64,000 nucleotides of DNA from Isochrysis galbana. Taxonomy: Eukaryota > Haptophyta > Isochrysidales > Isochrysidaceae. Below, one piece after another: positions 41,427 through 51,273 of this stretch (positions are counted from its first letter, which is position 1; the number at the start of each line of letters is the position of its first letter). A program made the translations under genes and the position numbers. The stretch covers positions 1,990,091 to 2,054,090 of the forward strand of contig CM030945.1 in assembly GCA_018136815.1 (NCBI GenBank), given 5' to 3'. Below the pieces are notes generated by a model that did not search any database, was not told the origin of the DNA, and worked only from the letters and a program-made list of their open reading frames with translations.

Positions 41427-43148
41427 ATGCTGCCTGAGCTTGGCGCTCCGCTTGTCGACCCCCCGGCGGGAGGGCCCGCGCGAGGCACCGGCTACTACCT
41501 GCTACTCTCACATACACTGACCAAACTCGGCTCTAAGGGCTGGGAGTTCGCCACGCCGCTCCTGCTCCTCACGTTCAGCCCCCAGTCGCTCGTCGCGCCC
41601 ACGCTCTTCGGCCTCGCCATCTTCCTCGTGAAATTCGCCATCGGGCCACCCGCCGGTGCGTACATCGACAGGACGCGGCGGATGACAGTTGTTCGCGCAG
41701 GCATTGCGCTCCAGTCCCTTGGCGTCGTCGGTGCGCTCCTCGTCCTTATGCTTCACTCGTGGCTCGCGGCTGGATCAAGCGACGTGCAATCGCCGCATCT
41801 GCTGCTTGGAGGCATGATGGTGTGCGGGTGTGCCGAGGTGCTCGGCGCGACTCTCTCGAGCGTCTCCATTAAAAAGGACTGGGTGCCGACCGCCTGGGCC
41901 GAGGGCAGTGAGATCGAACTCGCGACCATCAACTCATGGATGGCGAGCATTGATCTAGGTGCGGAAATGGTCGGGCCTGTCGTGGCCGGCTTCACGCTCT
42001 CCGCGGCAGGAGGCGTGATGGGATTTGTCATTGTGGGTATCGCGAACGTAATATCCTTTGGCGCAGAGCTCTTGCTTCTGCAGCAGGTCTACGATTCCAA
42101 CCGCACGAAGCTCGGCGCCACTCCGCCACAGCTGCGCAACGGCTCCGGTTCTTGCTACGCATCCGCGGGCCCCTCCTCGGGCAATGGTAGCAAAGTCCGT
42201 GGCCTGCGGCGGTGTTCTGCTTGCGTGGCGCTATGCCGTGATATCAACATCTTTTTCTCGCACCCAGGAGGCGTGCCGATGCTCGTTGTAAGCTACGCAC
42301 TCTGCTGGTTCAGCGTCCTGACTCCCCACGGGATCATTCTCACTGCCTACCTTCAGACGCGTAGACTCCAGCCCGCGACGCTCTCAATATTCCGTGCGGC
42401 CGGTGCAGCTGCGGGAGGCCTCGGCATCCTCGCATTCCAGCGGGCTATGCTGCGCTACCCTATTCGACGAATCGCGCTGGTGCAGCTCCTTCTCTTTGCT
42501 AGCTGTGTGGTGTTCGCCACGGTGTGCTTCCGTATGGATGAACTCCATCCCTCAGACGACGGCGGTGGCGCCTCGGGTGTGATGCTAGGCTTCTTGGTGC
42601 TCATCGCCCTCTCTCGTTTGGGACTGTACGGATTCGACACCGCACTTCTTCAGCTGCAACAGCTTAACGTCGACGAGGCGCTGCGTGGCACTATCGGTGC
42701 CATGGAGTCCTCCCTCTGTGCCCTAGGCACACTCTGCACCTTTGCAAGCTCCCTCGTGAGTGCCGAGGTCGGCTTGCAGACATTCGGGGTTCTTGTATAC
42801 CTCTCGACCGGATTTGTATGCGCATCGGCACTTATGTACACCCTTTGGTGCGTCTTGTGGCACGAGCATTCTCATTCGCACCCGGACTTCGACCACGACT
42901 TCGGGACTGACCTTGCAGCGGGGATTGGCGACTCCGCCCTCGAGACTAGTCATTGGCACTACCATGCACACCGTCCAGGGCTTGTGGGCGATCGCCACCC
43001 TCACACGCCGCACGCACACACAACACAGCAACTGCGTGCGTTGCGAGCGTCGGCCTCAAAACAACATACCCATCTGCACTTTCATCCGCTCGGTGGAGGT
43101 GGCGGAAGCCTGTGGCGACGCCTAATGGCTCTTCGGGCGGAGATTTGA
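41427..43148 (+). CDS. Ferroportin-like metal exporter (SLC40A1 family)
   Basis: Major-facilitator-fold exporter of Fe(II) or related divalent metals across the plasma membrane or a vacuole. Single exon, 573 aa, start ATG 41427. Family traits: N-terminal YLLLSHTLTKLGSKGWEFA, GPPAGAYIDRTRR after TM2, TINSWMASIDLGAEMVGPVVAG in the N-half, and LIALSRLGLYGFDTALLQLQQ ... RGTIGAMESSL in the C-half. About eleven hydrophobic segments flank a long polar central loop (235-275). The C-terminal ~85 residues are His-rich (HEHSHSHPDFDHDF; HWHYHAHRPG; HTPHAHTTQ), which suggests a metal-sensing tail. Substrate (Fe, Co, Ni) cannot be settled. Confidence 0.87.
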   Translation: MLPELGAPLVDPPAGGPARGTGYYLLLSHTLTKLGSKGWEFATPLLLLTFSPQSLVAPTLFGLAIFLVKFAIGPPAGAYIDRTRRMTVVRAGIALQSLGVVGALLVLMLHSWLAAGSSDVQSPHLLLGGMMVCGCAEVLGATLSSVSIKKDWVPTAWAEGSEIELATINSWMASIDLGAEMVGPVVAGFTLSAAGGVMGFVIVGIANVISFGAELLLLQQVYDSNRTKLGATPPQLRNGSGSCYASAGPSSGNGSKVRGLRRCSACVALCRDINIFFSHPGGVPMLVVSYALCWFSVLTPHGIILTAYLQTRRLQPATLSIFRAAGAAAGGLGILAFQRAMLRYPIRRIALVQLLLFASCVVFATVCFRMDELHPSDDGGGASGVMLGFLVLIALSRLGLYGFDTALLQLQQLNVDEALRGTIGAMESSLCALGTLCTFASSLVSAEVGLQTFGVLVYLSTGFVCASALMYTLWCVLWHEHSHSHPDFDHDFGTDLAAGIGDSALETSHWHYHAHRPGLVGDRHPHTPHAHTTQQLRALRASASKQHTHLHFHPLGGGGGSLWRRLMALRAEI

Positions 43149-43157
43149 GTGCGACGA

Positions 43158-43460
43158 GCTCGCCGTGGTTGATGCCGATATTGGTGGGTGGGAGGAGAGG
43201 TTGGAGCGATGGGCCGGCCACGACGGGCCAGGGCGAGCGATCCAGGCGAGCCTGCCAGCTAGCTGCCAGAGAGAGAGTGGGTCATCTGTGCATGTTGGCC
43301 CTGGCATGCAATAGGGCATGGCCAGGGAGTGGGTGGTTCCTCCCCTGCAGCAAGGAGGAGTGGGAGTGGAGGGGGGGGGGGGGGGGGAGCGGGGGGCTCG
43401 TGCCCCCCCCCCATGGGTCCCCCAGCCGTCAGGTGGCCCCCTGCTTAAGGGGGGGGGGTA
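43158..43460 (-). mobile_element. Leader-type repeat, group A
   Basis: Minus strand: CCCATGGGGGGGGGCACGAG, GGAACCACCCACTCCC, ... TCTCTCTGGCAGC and TGGCCCGTCGTGGCCGGCCC, matching the group A body at 7864 and 55150. The 5' hairpin is not recognisable. It follows the ferroportin stop closely. Confidence 0.5.
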
Positions 43461-43549
43461 AGGGGGGGAGTAGTATATATACCCGAGATGTGGCGGTGTG
43501 ATGTGGCGGTGTTAGCGAAAAAAAAGGTAGTAATAGTAAATAAGGAGCT

Positions 43550-44468
43550 TCAGCCGGAGATATGCCCGCGGTAGCTCACTCGCTTTTTCGTCAAGCGTTT
43601 GGTACTTGACCGCGATTGGGCACGGGATGCCTACCGAGCGGAAATCCGCAACGTCCTTACATCTCTCACGGAATTGGTTGGCGCAGTCTGCTGTGACTAG
43701 CACCTCCTATGGGCCGGAGGCGCTCTTCGATGTCTAGGATCTGTTTCCATTGTGCTTGCCTTGCGTCTAGGTAGTTTAGAATCCACTTAGCTTGGAGTGC
43801 TCTGACGTGGTTGTTCCAATCGAGAAGGCCTAGACCCAAGTGCGGAGTGCGGCCCTGCTTCCGTGTCTCCTTTCAAAGGAAGTTCGTTCCGGGTGTTTTA
43901 TCCATTGATTGCAGCTTACGTCCTGTGCGGTGTTTTGTCCACAACACTCTTTCTACTGAGCTTTTGAGCGCCCTATGAAATGATTGAGGCGCCGCAAGCG
44001 TCTGAACCCAATAGCGTGGGATGGATAGTATTAGGAAGTTTGCCACCGTCGTTCTGCCGTGGATGGATAAGTTTGCGATTATGGATTATGGGCGCGAAAG
44101 TGGCCTATGCCACGTGCTTGCGCACGTGGCCAGTGCCGCGACATTGTAGGGGCCCAGCCCGGAGCCTTTCCCTATGGGAGACAGAGCACTGTGGCTTTGG
44201 CTGTGCGTGTGCTCGACTGTGTTGGTTGGTGGTTGGGCTGTGTTGGTGTGGTGTGCGGTGTGCTGGGATGTGTGCTGTCTATGTGGCTCTGTGGGTTCTG
44301 GTCGAGCCGTGGCTTGCGGGTACCTGGGTCGGCATGGCCCTGGGTGGAGGTCGCTGCGTGTGCGCGGCGTCTGGCATGTCGTGGTCGGCTGGCGCGGTGG
44401 GGTGGGCGGGGAGAGGGGGTGGGAGCGTGGCGCGCTCCATGACCCTATCGTTTATAACGATAGTTGAA
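43550..44468 (-). mobile_element. Rearranged LINE: 5' leader fused to RT fragment and ORF1 fragment
   Basis: Read on the minus strand: 44468-44100 is the LINE 5' end (hairpin CTATCGTT-ATA-AACGATAG, ATG, GAGCGCGCC, down to SPIGKGSGLGPYN). It is joined at about 44100 to LINE sequence downstream of the RT core (NLSIHGRT, SFHRALKSSVERVLWTKHRTG). Then at about 43715 it is joined to an ORF1 piece (LVTADCANQFRERCKDV, VKYQTLDEKASELP). In the long copy the ORF1 piece lies upstream of RT, so segment order is scrambled. Confidence 0.75.
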
Positions 44469-44855
44469 CCCTGGCGAAGGAGGCCGCCAAGGCCTGCATG
44501 CCCGCAAAAGCGTGACATGGGATCGAAGTCCACTTTGGCATTACGCCACGACTCCTGATCCCACTTAGCCCCCTCGGGGTGGCCGAGGCCATCAGAGGGA
44601 GGGGCGCAACGGCGACTCGTCTGCGGCAGGGGAGCGTCGAGTGGGGGCAATCCGTTTCCAGAGGAAGCCGGCGGGTGAGAGGGGCAAGCGGTTTGCTCCC
44701 GCCCCTAGCGATCTAGTCCCCGGCTTCTACCTACGCCGCTACGCGACCCGCCAGTCTTGTTGTAAAATATTACTACTGGTAGTAGGCTAGTAGTAGTATG
44801 TATAATGATGTATGCGGGGAGAGGGGAATTCTGGCGAGTTTTATTTATGAAGTGC

Positions 44856-45821
44856 TCACACTAGCTCCGAAAACTTTTGCGCCGATGGCTTGGCGTGTGG
44901 ACCTCTCGGCATGGTCAGCGTCTCGATCCGATGCACGGGCAGAATCGCGAAGCACCACAGCCAGACGGAGGTCGCATCTCGCCATCCTAGCACGCCAAAT
45001 CGGTACCCGATTGGCCATAGCACGTAGTGCATCCCTAATGTGAGGAGGTAGATCGATGGGAGGTTGAAGCAAAGTGAAATTGCCCAGAAGTGGCGATGGC
45101 TTCGGCGGATGGCTGCGGCTGTCTCGTCGGTCGCATCAATGGGAAGGCGCGAACATCGCCACATCATATAGGGGAGGACGGCTAGGCACAACTCCAGAAC
45201 GAGCGCGACGGCGGAGAGCTCCACATTCTGCCAGAGGCCGTGGTCTAAAAAAGCTTCGCGCGTGACAGTGCGATTGCCATGGAGGACATACGCGTCGTGG
45301 AAGAGCATATCGAGCGCAGGGTGCGAGATTGTGCAAAAGAAGAGGACGAGTGCGCCGGTGAGGATGCTGCCGACGTCGCCGCGAGTCTCCCTTGTGAGCA
45401 TTGCCCACAGAGCGCTGATTATGCAAGCAACAATGGCCATGAACGTGACCGAGTGAGTGTATGTCACGTCCATGTAGAAGGGGAATGCGCCCTCAAAGCC
45501 GTGGAAGTTTGAGGCGGTCGCACTCGTGCCGTCGTAAGGCTCCAGGTCCACTGCCGTATCCCACTCTCCCCTCGCCTTCCAGCGTCGGATGGCAGCGAGT
45601 GTCTCGGGCGGAGCTGGACCCATCCACGGGGCGTAGGCGTAGACACCTTCCATGCCGAACAGGATGAAGAAGAGGGCGAGACCATCCGAGAGCATCGAGC
45701 ACTTCATCGCCAGCGCGATCGGCACCTGCGGAAAGAGCGCGCACAGCGCGAACGGAGCGAACCAGTGGCCGATGACCGCCATCGGGCGCCCGACGGCGCG
45801 AGAGGGGTGAATGAGACGCAT
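44856..45821 (-). CDS. Multi-pass membrane protein with HS/HPxxD motifs
   Basis: Single exon, 321 aa, ATG 45821. Six or seven hydrophobic segments. Residue H123 in TYTHSVTF and the block SHPALDMLFHD (166-176) recall bacterial membrane-bound metal-dependent hydrolases (YdjM/DUF457 type), where such His/Asp residues face a membrane-embedded metal site. A luminal/cytosolic loop at 65-115 is rich in Trp and acidic residues. The similarity is short, so this could equally be an uncharacterised algal membrane family. The 5' end of a LINE copy lies only ~13 bp upstream of the start codon, so the native 5' UTR and promoter may have been displaced. Confidence 0.7.
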   Translation of the reverse strand: MRLIHPSRAVGRPMAVIGHWFAPFALCALFPQVPIALAMKCSMLSDGLALFFILFGMEGVYAYAPWMGPAPPETLAAIRRWKARGEWDTAVDLEPYDGTSATASNFHGFEGAFPFYMDVTYTHSVTFMAIVACIISALWAMLTRETRGDVGSILTGALVLFFCTISHPALDMLFHDAYVLHGNRTVTREAFLDHGLWQNVELSAVALVLELCLAVLPYMMWRCSRLPIDATDETAAAIRRSHRHFWAISLCFNLPSIYLLTLGMHYVLWPIGYRFGVLGWRDATSVWLWCFAILPVHRIETLTMPRGPHAKPSAQKFSELV

Positions 45822-45833
45822 ATTTAGTAGTAT

Positions 45834-47620
45834 GTAGCTACGAACAAGCTGACTGACGGCATATCAGGGACAAGCAAGCTCCCGGCTTTCTGGAAACAGG
45901 CGCTACACAACATCCGCACTCTAGAACTCACACCCCTAAAAACGAGCAGGGAAGGGATACTCTCGCAACCCATATGGGGTAGCCCGACCCACCCCGGCCC
46001 CAAACTCAACCCCACATGGACAAAACTATGGAACAAACTCGAATGCAACGCCATACACAATGTATTTAGAGACTTCGAGGCCACTATGCCGTACAGCAGA
46101 GAGGAATGCGCACAATACCTTAGAAACAACGACACGTACATACAATTTAAAGGAGAATATATCCCAAGGGACAACTTCCTAAAAACATGGGACTCAATAG
46201 TAAGTCACGCAACGTCGTCATTGTCGACGTTGGGAGATACAGATGAGAGAAGAGGCGCAACACAGAGGACAGACATCGTAGAACACAACAACCTGGAGGC
46301 CCCCCCCCCGAACTTCACATCACGCAAGAGGGAGAATACTATGTGAAGACCAAGGGCATTTGGTACGAGGCGGAACTTTCGTACCTTGGTACACCAATAA
46401 TCGGAAAAAGAACCGACGCCCCGTCAAACCTAGATACCTCCCCGCCGGCGAGGTGGGGAGAAGGGTACAAATCCAACAAGAGACTCGAATACCCGCTAGC
46501 GGATGAAAACACCCTGGACGGTAAGACGCCACTCGATGCGACCGAAGTAACACACCTCACAAATGCCCTACAGCGAGCAAACCGCAAACGCAAGCGCCTC
46601 ACGGGACCGACCAAATGGGAGGAGAAACTCCAAATACCAGCAAACACATGGGCACACCTAGCTCGTATATACACGTCCCCGGTGGTGACGGCGCGAGACA
46701 CGCACTTACACTTCAAACACATAACGCACAGAAGGATGGGCACGTACAACCGATTCCCCGACAAAGACAACACATGCCGCATATGTGGAGCGGCAAACGA
46801 ATCCTCGTTGCACCTGGGCGAATGCCCCAGAATAACCGGCATACTGGGCACGCTGAACAAAATTGCGAGGTTCTCGCCCGACGCCGATAGAAGCAGAGAG
46901 GAAGTCATCATAGACAACCTTTTCATATACCCCAAGGGAGACGCCCCAAAAGCGTTATACACTCTATACCTATTAGCATGGAGATACATCATGACGGACT
47001 TCTATAGAATCCATTATAAGAACATAGCCTACTCGGAAGAATCAATACTCATAAGAATAATAGAGAGATACACTACCTTGTGTAAAGCACTATTATTCGC
47101 ATATGAAACCGACTCAGCGCGGACGGCCCAAGCGGGCATGGGGAGACAACCTAAGAAAAGAATAGATATGGGCGACTTAAGGCCCGTATTTCACATAAGC
47201 GGCAAAGGTGGGCTCAAACCCAGCGAGGAGCTAGCCGAGCTGGCCTCAAAACTCGGGATCGCACACGCTATTCACGAGACAGAGGTGTGCAGCGAAGTGG
47301 ACGTATAAAACACTGATGCAGACAACGGGAACGGGCACCACTAGAGGCAATGTGACATGGACAGGACCCCCACACCCAAACACGGCCGCAAGGACGTTAC
47401 ACGAAAGTGACCATACCAAAAGGCCTGCTCCGACCCCACACTCCAAACCAGACCTCAGGTAGTGCACCGAGGTCGGACCCCGAAAACCTAAGAAAAAGGA
47501 GAGAAGGGGGGCAGGGGAGGAGGTGGAGGGAGGGGAGATAAGGGCGATGGAAATAGAGAGGGTGAGTCCTGTAGACAGTAGGTGTATAGCCCCGAATCTT
47601 CAGATGATTTTTTTGTTTTT
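45834..47620 (+). mobile_element. 5'-truncated LINE copy with frameshift
   Basis: Starts at LTDGISGTSKLPAFWKQAL and runs to the 3' UTR and T-rich tail (about 47607-47624). The reading frame is open except for one shift in a C-run at about 46303-46312: the frame ends with EAPPPN and resumes as ELHITQEGEYYVKTKG. The C-terminal zinc motif is intact (CRICGAANESSLHLGEC), and the protein ends at 47308 after GMGRQPKKRIDMGDLRPV. No RT core, so it is immobile. Confidence 0.9.
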
Positions 47621-47624
47621 TTTT

Positions 47625-48104
47625 CCTTCGTTCCGTCTCTTGTGCTGCCCTTGACCCCCATCTTGGGGGTCCATTGCTGCCTCATGTTGTGACCTCTGTT
47701 GAGGTACGTCATGTCCCCCTTGGGGTTTTGTGTGTGATGGTGCCGGGCCGGCACCTCGCGCCGGAGCGCGAGGGCGGTACCGCGGCTGTGTAGGGTCCAG
47801 GCCCGGAGGCCTTCCCTGATGGAGCATCCCACTGTGGTGGTGTGTTGGGTGTGGCTGTGGGGTGTGGAGTGTGTGTGCTGCATGCTGTCACCCAGCATGC
47901 TGGCCTTGTTCTCTCTGTTCTCTGCGCAGCGCGGGCGTGGCCCGCTGGCTCCTGTGCCCACCTGGCTGGGAGGCTCATCCTGGCGCGGTCGCTTCGGCGA
48001 CAGCGGCGTGTCCATGAGTCCTTCGTCCATCGCGGCGAGGGCGGCGGCAGCGAGAGCGGGCGGCGGCGCGCGCTCCATGACCCTATCAGTTTACTGATAG
48101 TTGA
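47625..48104 (-). mobile_element. LINE 5'-leader element with A-rich tail
   Basis: Minus strand: CAACTATCAGTAAACTGATA (hairpin 48100-48083), GGGTC, ATG GAG CGC GCG ..., an open frame with MDTPLSPKRPRQDEPP (basic NLS-like), a segment PSGKASGPGPYTAAV shared with other copies, and an end in GGAAAAAAAAACAAAAAAAT at about 47610-47630. It abuts, tail to tail, the T-run of the preceding LINE copy. It could be a SINE-like derivative of the LINE. Confidence 0.7.
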
Positions 48105-48239
48105 CAAAGGAGGCGACAAAGGAGGCGAGGGCAACAAGGGCGAATGGACGAATGTAGGACCCTGCGACGGTGACTCGTGGCTAGCCTGCAAGGAGGGAAC
48201 ATAGAAACGCAAACAACTTCTAAAACAAAAAGGTCGATC

Positions 48240-48412
48240 GCGGATGCGACACAGGGCCGCACCCCCGACACCAAGGACAAAGGAATGAGGGGGGGAAGGC
48301 GAGGGGACGGAGGAAAGGGAGATAAGGGCGTTGAAGGTAGTGCAGCGGCAAGAGAATGCGCTGTCTAGTAGTAGGTGTGCAGCCTAGAACCTTCAGATCT
48401 TTTTTTTTAGGT
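48240..48412 (+). mobile_element. LINE 3' UTR fragment
   Basis: GGGCCGCACCCCCGACACCA, AAAGGAATGAGGGGGGGAAGG, GGAGATAAGGGCG and GTGTGCAGCCTAGAACCTTC plus a T9 run match 62765-62920 step by step. A 3'-end-only copy, the usual product of 5' truncation. Confidence 0.85.
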
Positions 48413-48469
48413 ACAAACCGTCTTCTTCTTCCTCCTTCTTCTTCCGTCTACGACGAGGGGTAGGGATGG

Positions 48470-48703
48470 CAATTTCACCCACCCGGGATAGAAGTAGAAC
48501 CCAGCTAGTACGAATGGGGGGTTTAACAGTAACCCACGTTCGCACTACTATCGGCTTCTGAACTTCTCTCTCGGCTTTCGCTCTCCCTACCCCTACCCAC
48601 CCGACCCATTATTAAGCTGTGCGCGTGCCTTATGAGAATTAAAATCATCCTACAAGGCAATTTCACCCACCCGGGATAGAAGTAGAACCCAGCTAGTACG
48701 AAT
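48470..48703. repeat. 48-bp direct repeat pair
   Basis: GGCAATTTCACCCACCCGGG ... AGTACGAAT occurs at about 48468-48515 and 48656-48703, ~188 bp apart. No gene is seen in 48413-49029; a poly-G tract of ~45 bp lies at 48815-48860. Confidence 0.8.
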
Positions 48704-49029
48704 ACGGTATTATGTGTTGTGGCGTTGTGGTTGTGGCACCCTTCTATTGCCCCACAGTACTAAGATTATACTCACAAAACAAAAACAAGAAAACTCTGAC
48801 CTGAAGGGAAGGGGGGCGGGGGGGGGGGGGGGGGGGAGGGGGGGGGGGGGGGGGGGGGGGAGCGGCGGCGCAGGGTGAGCGAAACGGACCTTTTCGTCGG
48901 TTCTCTCGCCGCCCCCGCGTCCAGCTACCCCGACCCCTCCCACCCCTCTTCCAACCCCCACCCCACCCGAACCCACCCCCCTCGGCTGCCAGCCGCCGCA
49001 GCCTGATCGAGCACGCGCTGCTACGAGTA

Positions 49030-49961
49030 ATGAGCTCGTGGAACAGGGTGCCGCGTGAGATTGCCGTAGGTGTCGATGAGCGCATCCTCAGGTGCAGGCC
49101 GACGGACAGGCCCACCACCCTTTTCAAGCTCCTGTGCCCAGATGCACCTCACCCGCTGCCGTGTGGCCTCCCGCCTACAGGGAGTTGGCCGAGCGAGAAC
49201 GGGACAGGTTTCCGGCAAAGACGTTCCCCGTAAAGTCGCCTCGTCACAAGCAATTTGCCCAGGCTTCCATGGCGACGCCGCGCTCGAACTACGCTACGAC
49301 CATCTGCAGTAGTGTTACGCAAAAGACGGAGTTGAAAGACAACCCTTGGTATGCATCGCAGCATCACATACCAATCGGACCAATGCCGGCTCGGACGGGG
49401 CGGATAGAGCACTTTAAGACAGTGGATGAGCCAGCATTCCCAAAAGACCCGAAGGAATTGCGGAAGCAGGAGATTCGGGTGCTGCGGCATCAAGTGCGCT
49501 ATGCTCTCCCCTGCTATGCCCAGCTTTCCAAATAGCGCCTGTCTCCTGGCCTAGCCAAGACGCATTCGTCCTGAGGCCGTTGATGTCCCTCGCAATTTCA
49601 GATCAAAGAAGAACGCCTTCTTCGCAAGGAGGCGGAGGCCCTTGTCAAGGAGAGGAAAGAGAGGCATGCATACGCAATGGAATTGAAGTCGCAGGTACAT
49701 GACTCGTCTTGGCATGCATTCTATCGTCTTGTTTGGTGTGAGGGAGAATCTGACGAGAGGAATGGCTATCTTGTTGCCTCGCAGGTTGAGCGCGAACGCG
49801 AAGATCGCAAGGCCTTAGAAGCGGCCATCACCAAAAGGTTGAGTATTCAGGATGCTGCCAGTCCACGCAACTATGGGTTGCTCGCCGTACCGAGCCCACG
49901 TGCACCTGATCTTTCCGGTGCCAGAGATAATGTGCTCAGTTCAAGAGCTTACCGTGGATAG
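49030..49961 (+). CDS. Uncharacterised 214-aa coiled-coil protein
   Basis: Four exons read in frame: 49030-49091, 49181-49493, 49602-49694 and 49785-49961 (introns 89, 108 and 90 bp, GT-AG). The product starts MSSWNRVPREIAVGVDERIL and has a conserved-looking central block, ELKDNPWYASQHHIPIGPMP with RTGRIEHFKT, then a charged helix IKEERLLRKEAEALVKERKE continuing through VEREREDRKALEAAITK. The tail is Ser/Pro-rich. The Pro-flanked motif plus helix suggests a structural, perhaps axonemal, protein, but I do not recognise the family. Exon joins restore one continuous frame, which supports the model. Confidence 0.7.
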
Positions 49962-50399
49962 ACATGATATTTGAAGGGTCTAGGTCGTGCGTTGACCGGA
50001 TGTCACTTACAGCAGCTTGAGGCCTCTGCTCTTGTCCGTTGTTGTCCCACGGCGTTTCAAAAAAAAATTCTTGAAGATGTCCGCTACGCTACTATCTGCT
50101 CACTCCTCTTCCAGACTCACGCTCGACATCGCCCTCACCCCCCCTTCTCTCCCCTTCCCGCTCCCCCCCTCGTTCCTTTTTGTTCGGTTTCGGGGGGTCG
50201 GCCCATGTACACATCTTTGGGCCTAGCGTTGGGGGAAGGGGGGGGGGCGGGCCTATTGAGTCTCGTTTGGTTGGTCGCGTGCGTTGGTGCAACGCGGTGT
50301 GGGGGCCCTAGCCGTGCAGCTTCCCCCAAGGGAGTTTTCTAGCGTGGGGCGTCTCGTCTTCACACGCCCTTGTTTTATCCTTGGTCGTTCGTGTGTTCT

Positions 50400-50525
50400 A
50401 TCTTATGCTCGTGTTTGATGGCACATGTTCTATGTGCTCTATTCCCAGTTTTCTTGCTAGTCTTGCCAGTTTTGGGCTCGGTGCTAGTTCTTCGTTGTAT
50501 ATGCTTTCGAATACCGGCCAGCCAA
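50400..50525 (-). mobile_element. LINE C-terminal remnant
   Basis: Minus strand GWPVFESIYNEELAPSPKLA and RLARKLGIEH correspond to the LINE C-terminus at 62500-62600 (PLYELGEKNELTPSAELV...ASKLGMEH). Cut at its 5' side by the group A repeat. 49962-50399 holds no recognised gene. Confidence 0.75.
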
Positions 50526-50940
50526 CTACTTTTATAAGTAGGAGGCCAATGGGGGCCTCGCGCCCCCCTCTCGCCATCGCAGACACCCCCTGGGTGGGCC
50601 TGCAAACTCAACCTCAGCCCCTGCCTGCTGGCTGCTCGCAGGGGCTGAGCTGACACCACTCTGGCCCAGACCTTCGCCGAGCGCGCGCCGCGCGCCGCAC
50701 GCACTCGCCTGCACTGGCCTTCGCTCGTACTGACCCCCCTCTCACCACTGAGCCACAGACCACCGAGGCCGCCAGGAGGGCGCCCCAGGGCCAGCGAGGC
50801 GAGCGAGGGAGAGGCAGGAGAGGCCGGGGGCACTGCCCCAGCCTCCACTGCCCCCTGAGCTGCCCTGGCTGGCCTTCTAGGGGGGCCTGAGGGCCCCCCA
50901 GAAGGGGGCCATGGCGCGCGCCATGCAGCACACGCCCGTA
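50526..50940 (+). mobile_element. Leader-type repeat, group A, ~415 bp
   Basis: Hairpin CTACTT-TTAT-AAGTAG (50526-50541), GAGGCCA, ATG, GGGGCCTCGCGCCCC (second hairpin), then a GC-rich body ending with GGGGGGCCTGAGGGCCCCCC and CATGGCGCGCGCCATG palindromes. Similar body at 15840-16230 (minus). It is inserted into, or joined to, the LINE remnant at 50525. Confidence 0.65.
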
Positions 50941-50984
50941 GGAGAACGAAGAGAATGACGGGAAAAGAACGACAAAAAAACCAC

Positions 50985-51109
50985 ATGATGCGGTCGCTTC
51001 GGCGACAGTGGCGTGTCCATCAGAGTTTCGTCCATCGCGGCGAGGGCAGCGGTAGCGAGGGAGGGAGGCGGCGCGCGCTCCATGACCCTATCGTTTTAAC
51101 GATAGTTGA
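50985..51109 (-). mobile_element. LINE 5'-leader fragment
   Basis: Minus strand: CAACTATCGTTAAAACGATA (hairpin CTATCGT-TAAA-ACGATAG, 51105-51088), GGGTC, then an open frame MERAPPPSLATAALAAMDET and MDTPLSPKRP, nearly identical to the copy at 48.1 kb. Confidence 0.75.
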
Positions 51110-51273
51110 GATACTTCAAGAAAACTTTCTAACGTAGCATCCCCTTCTCCACATTTATCATCAATTCCATAACCCGGACATCTATCAGCATCGCATAACC
51201 CGACGGTCAATATCTAGCAAAACGCTATTTGCCACTCACAGTGACAGCTCCCCTCGCCATGATTAGAGCTCCG

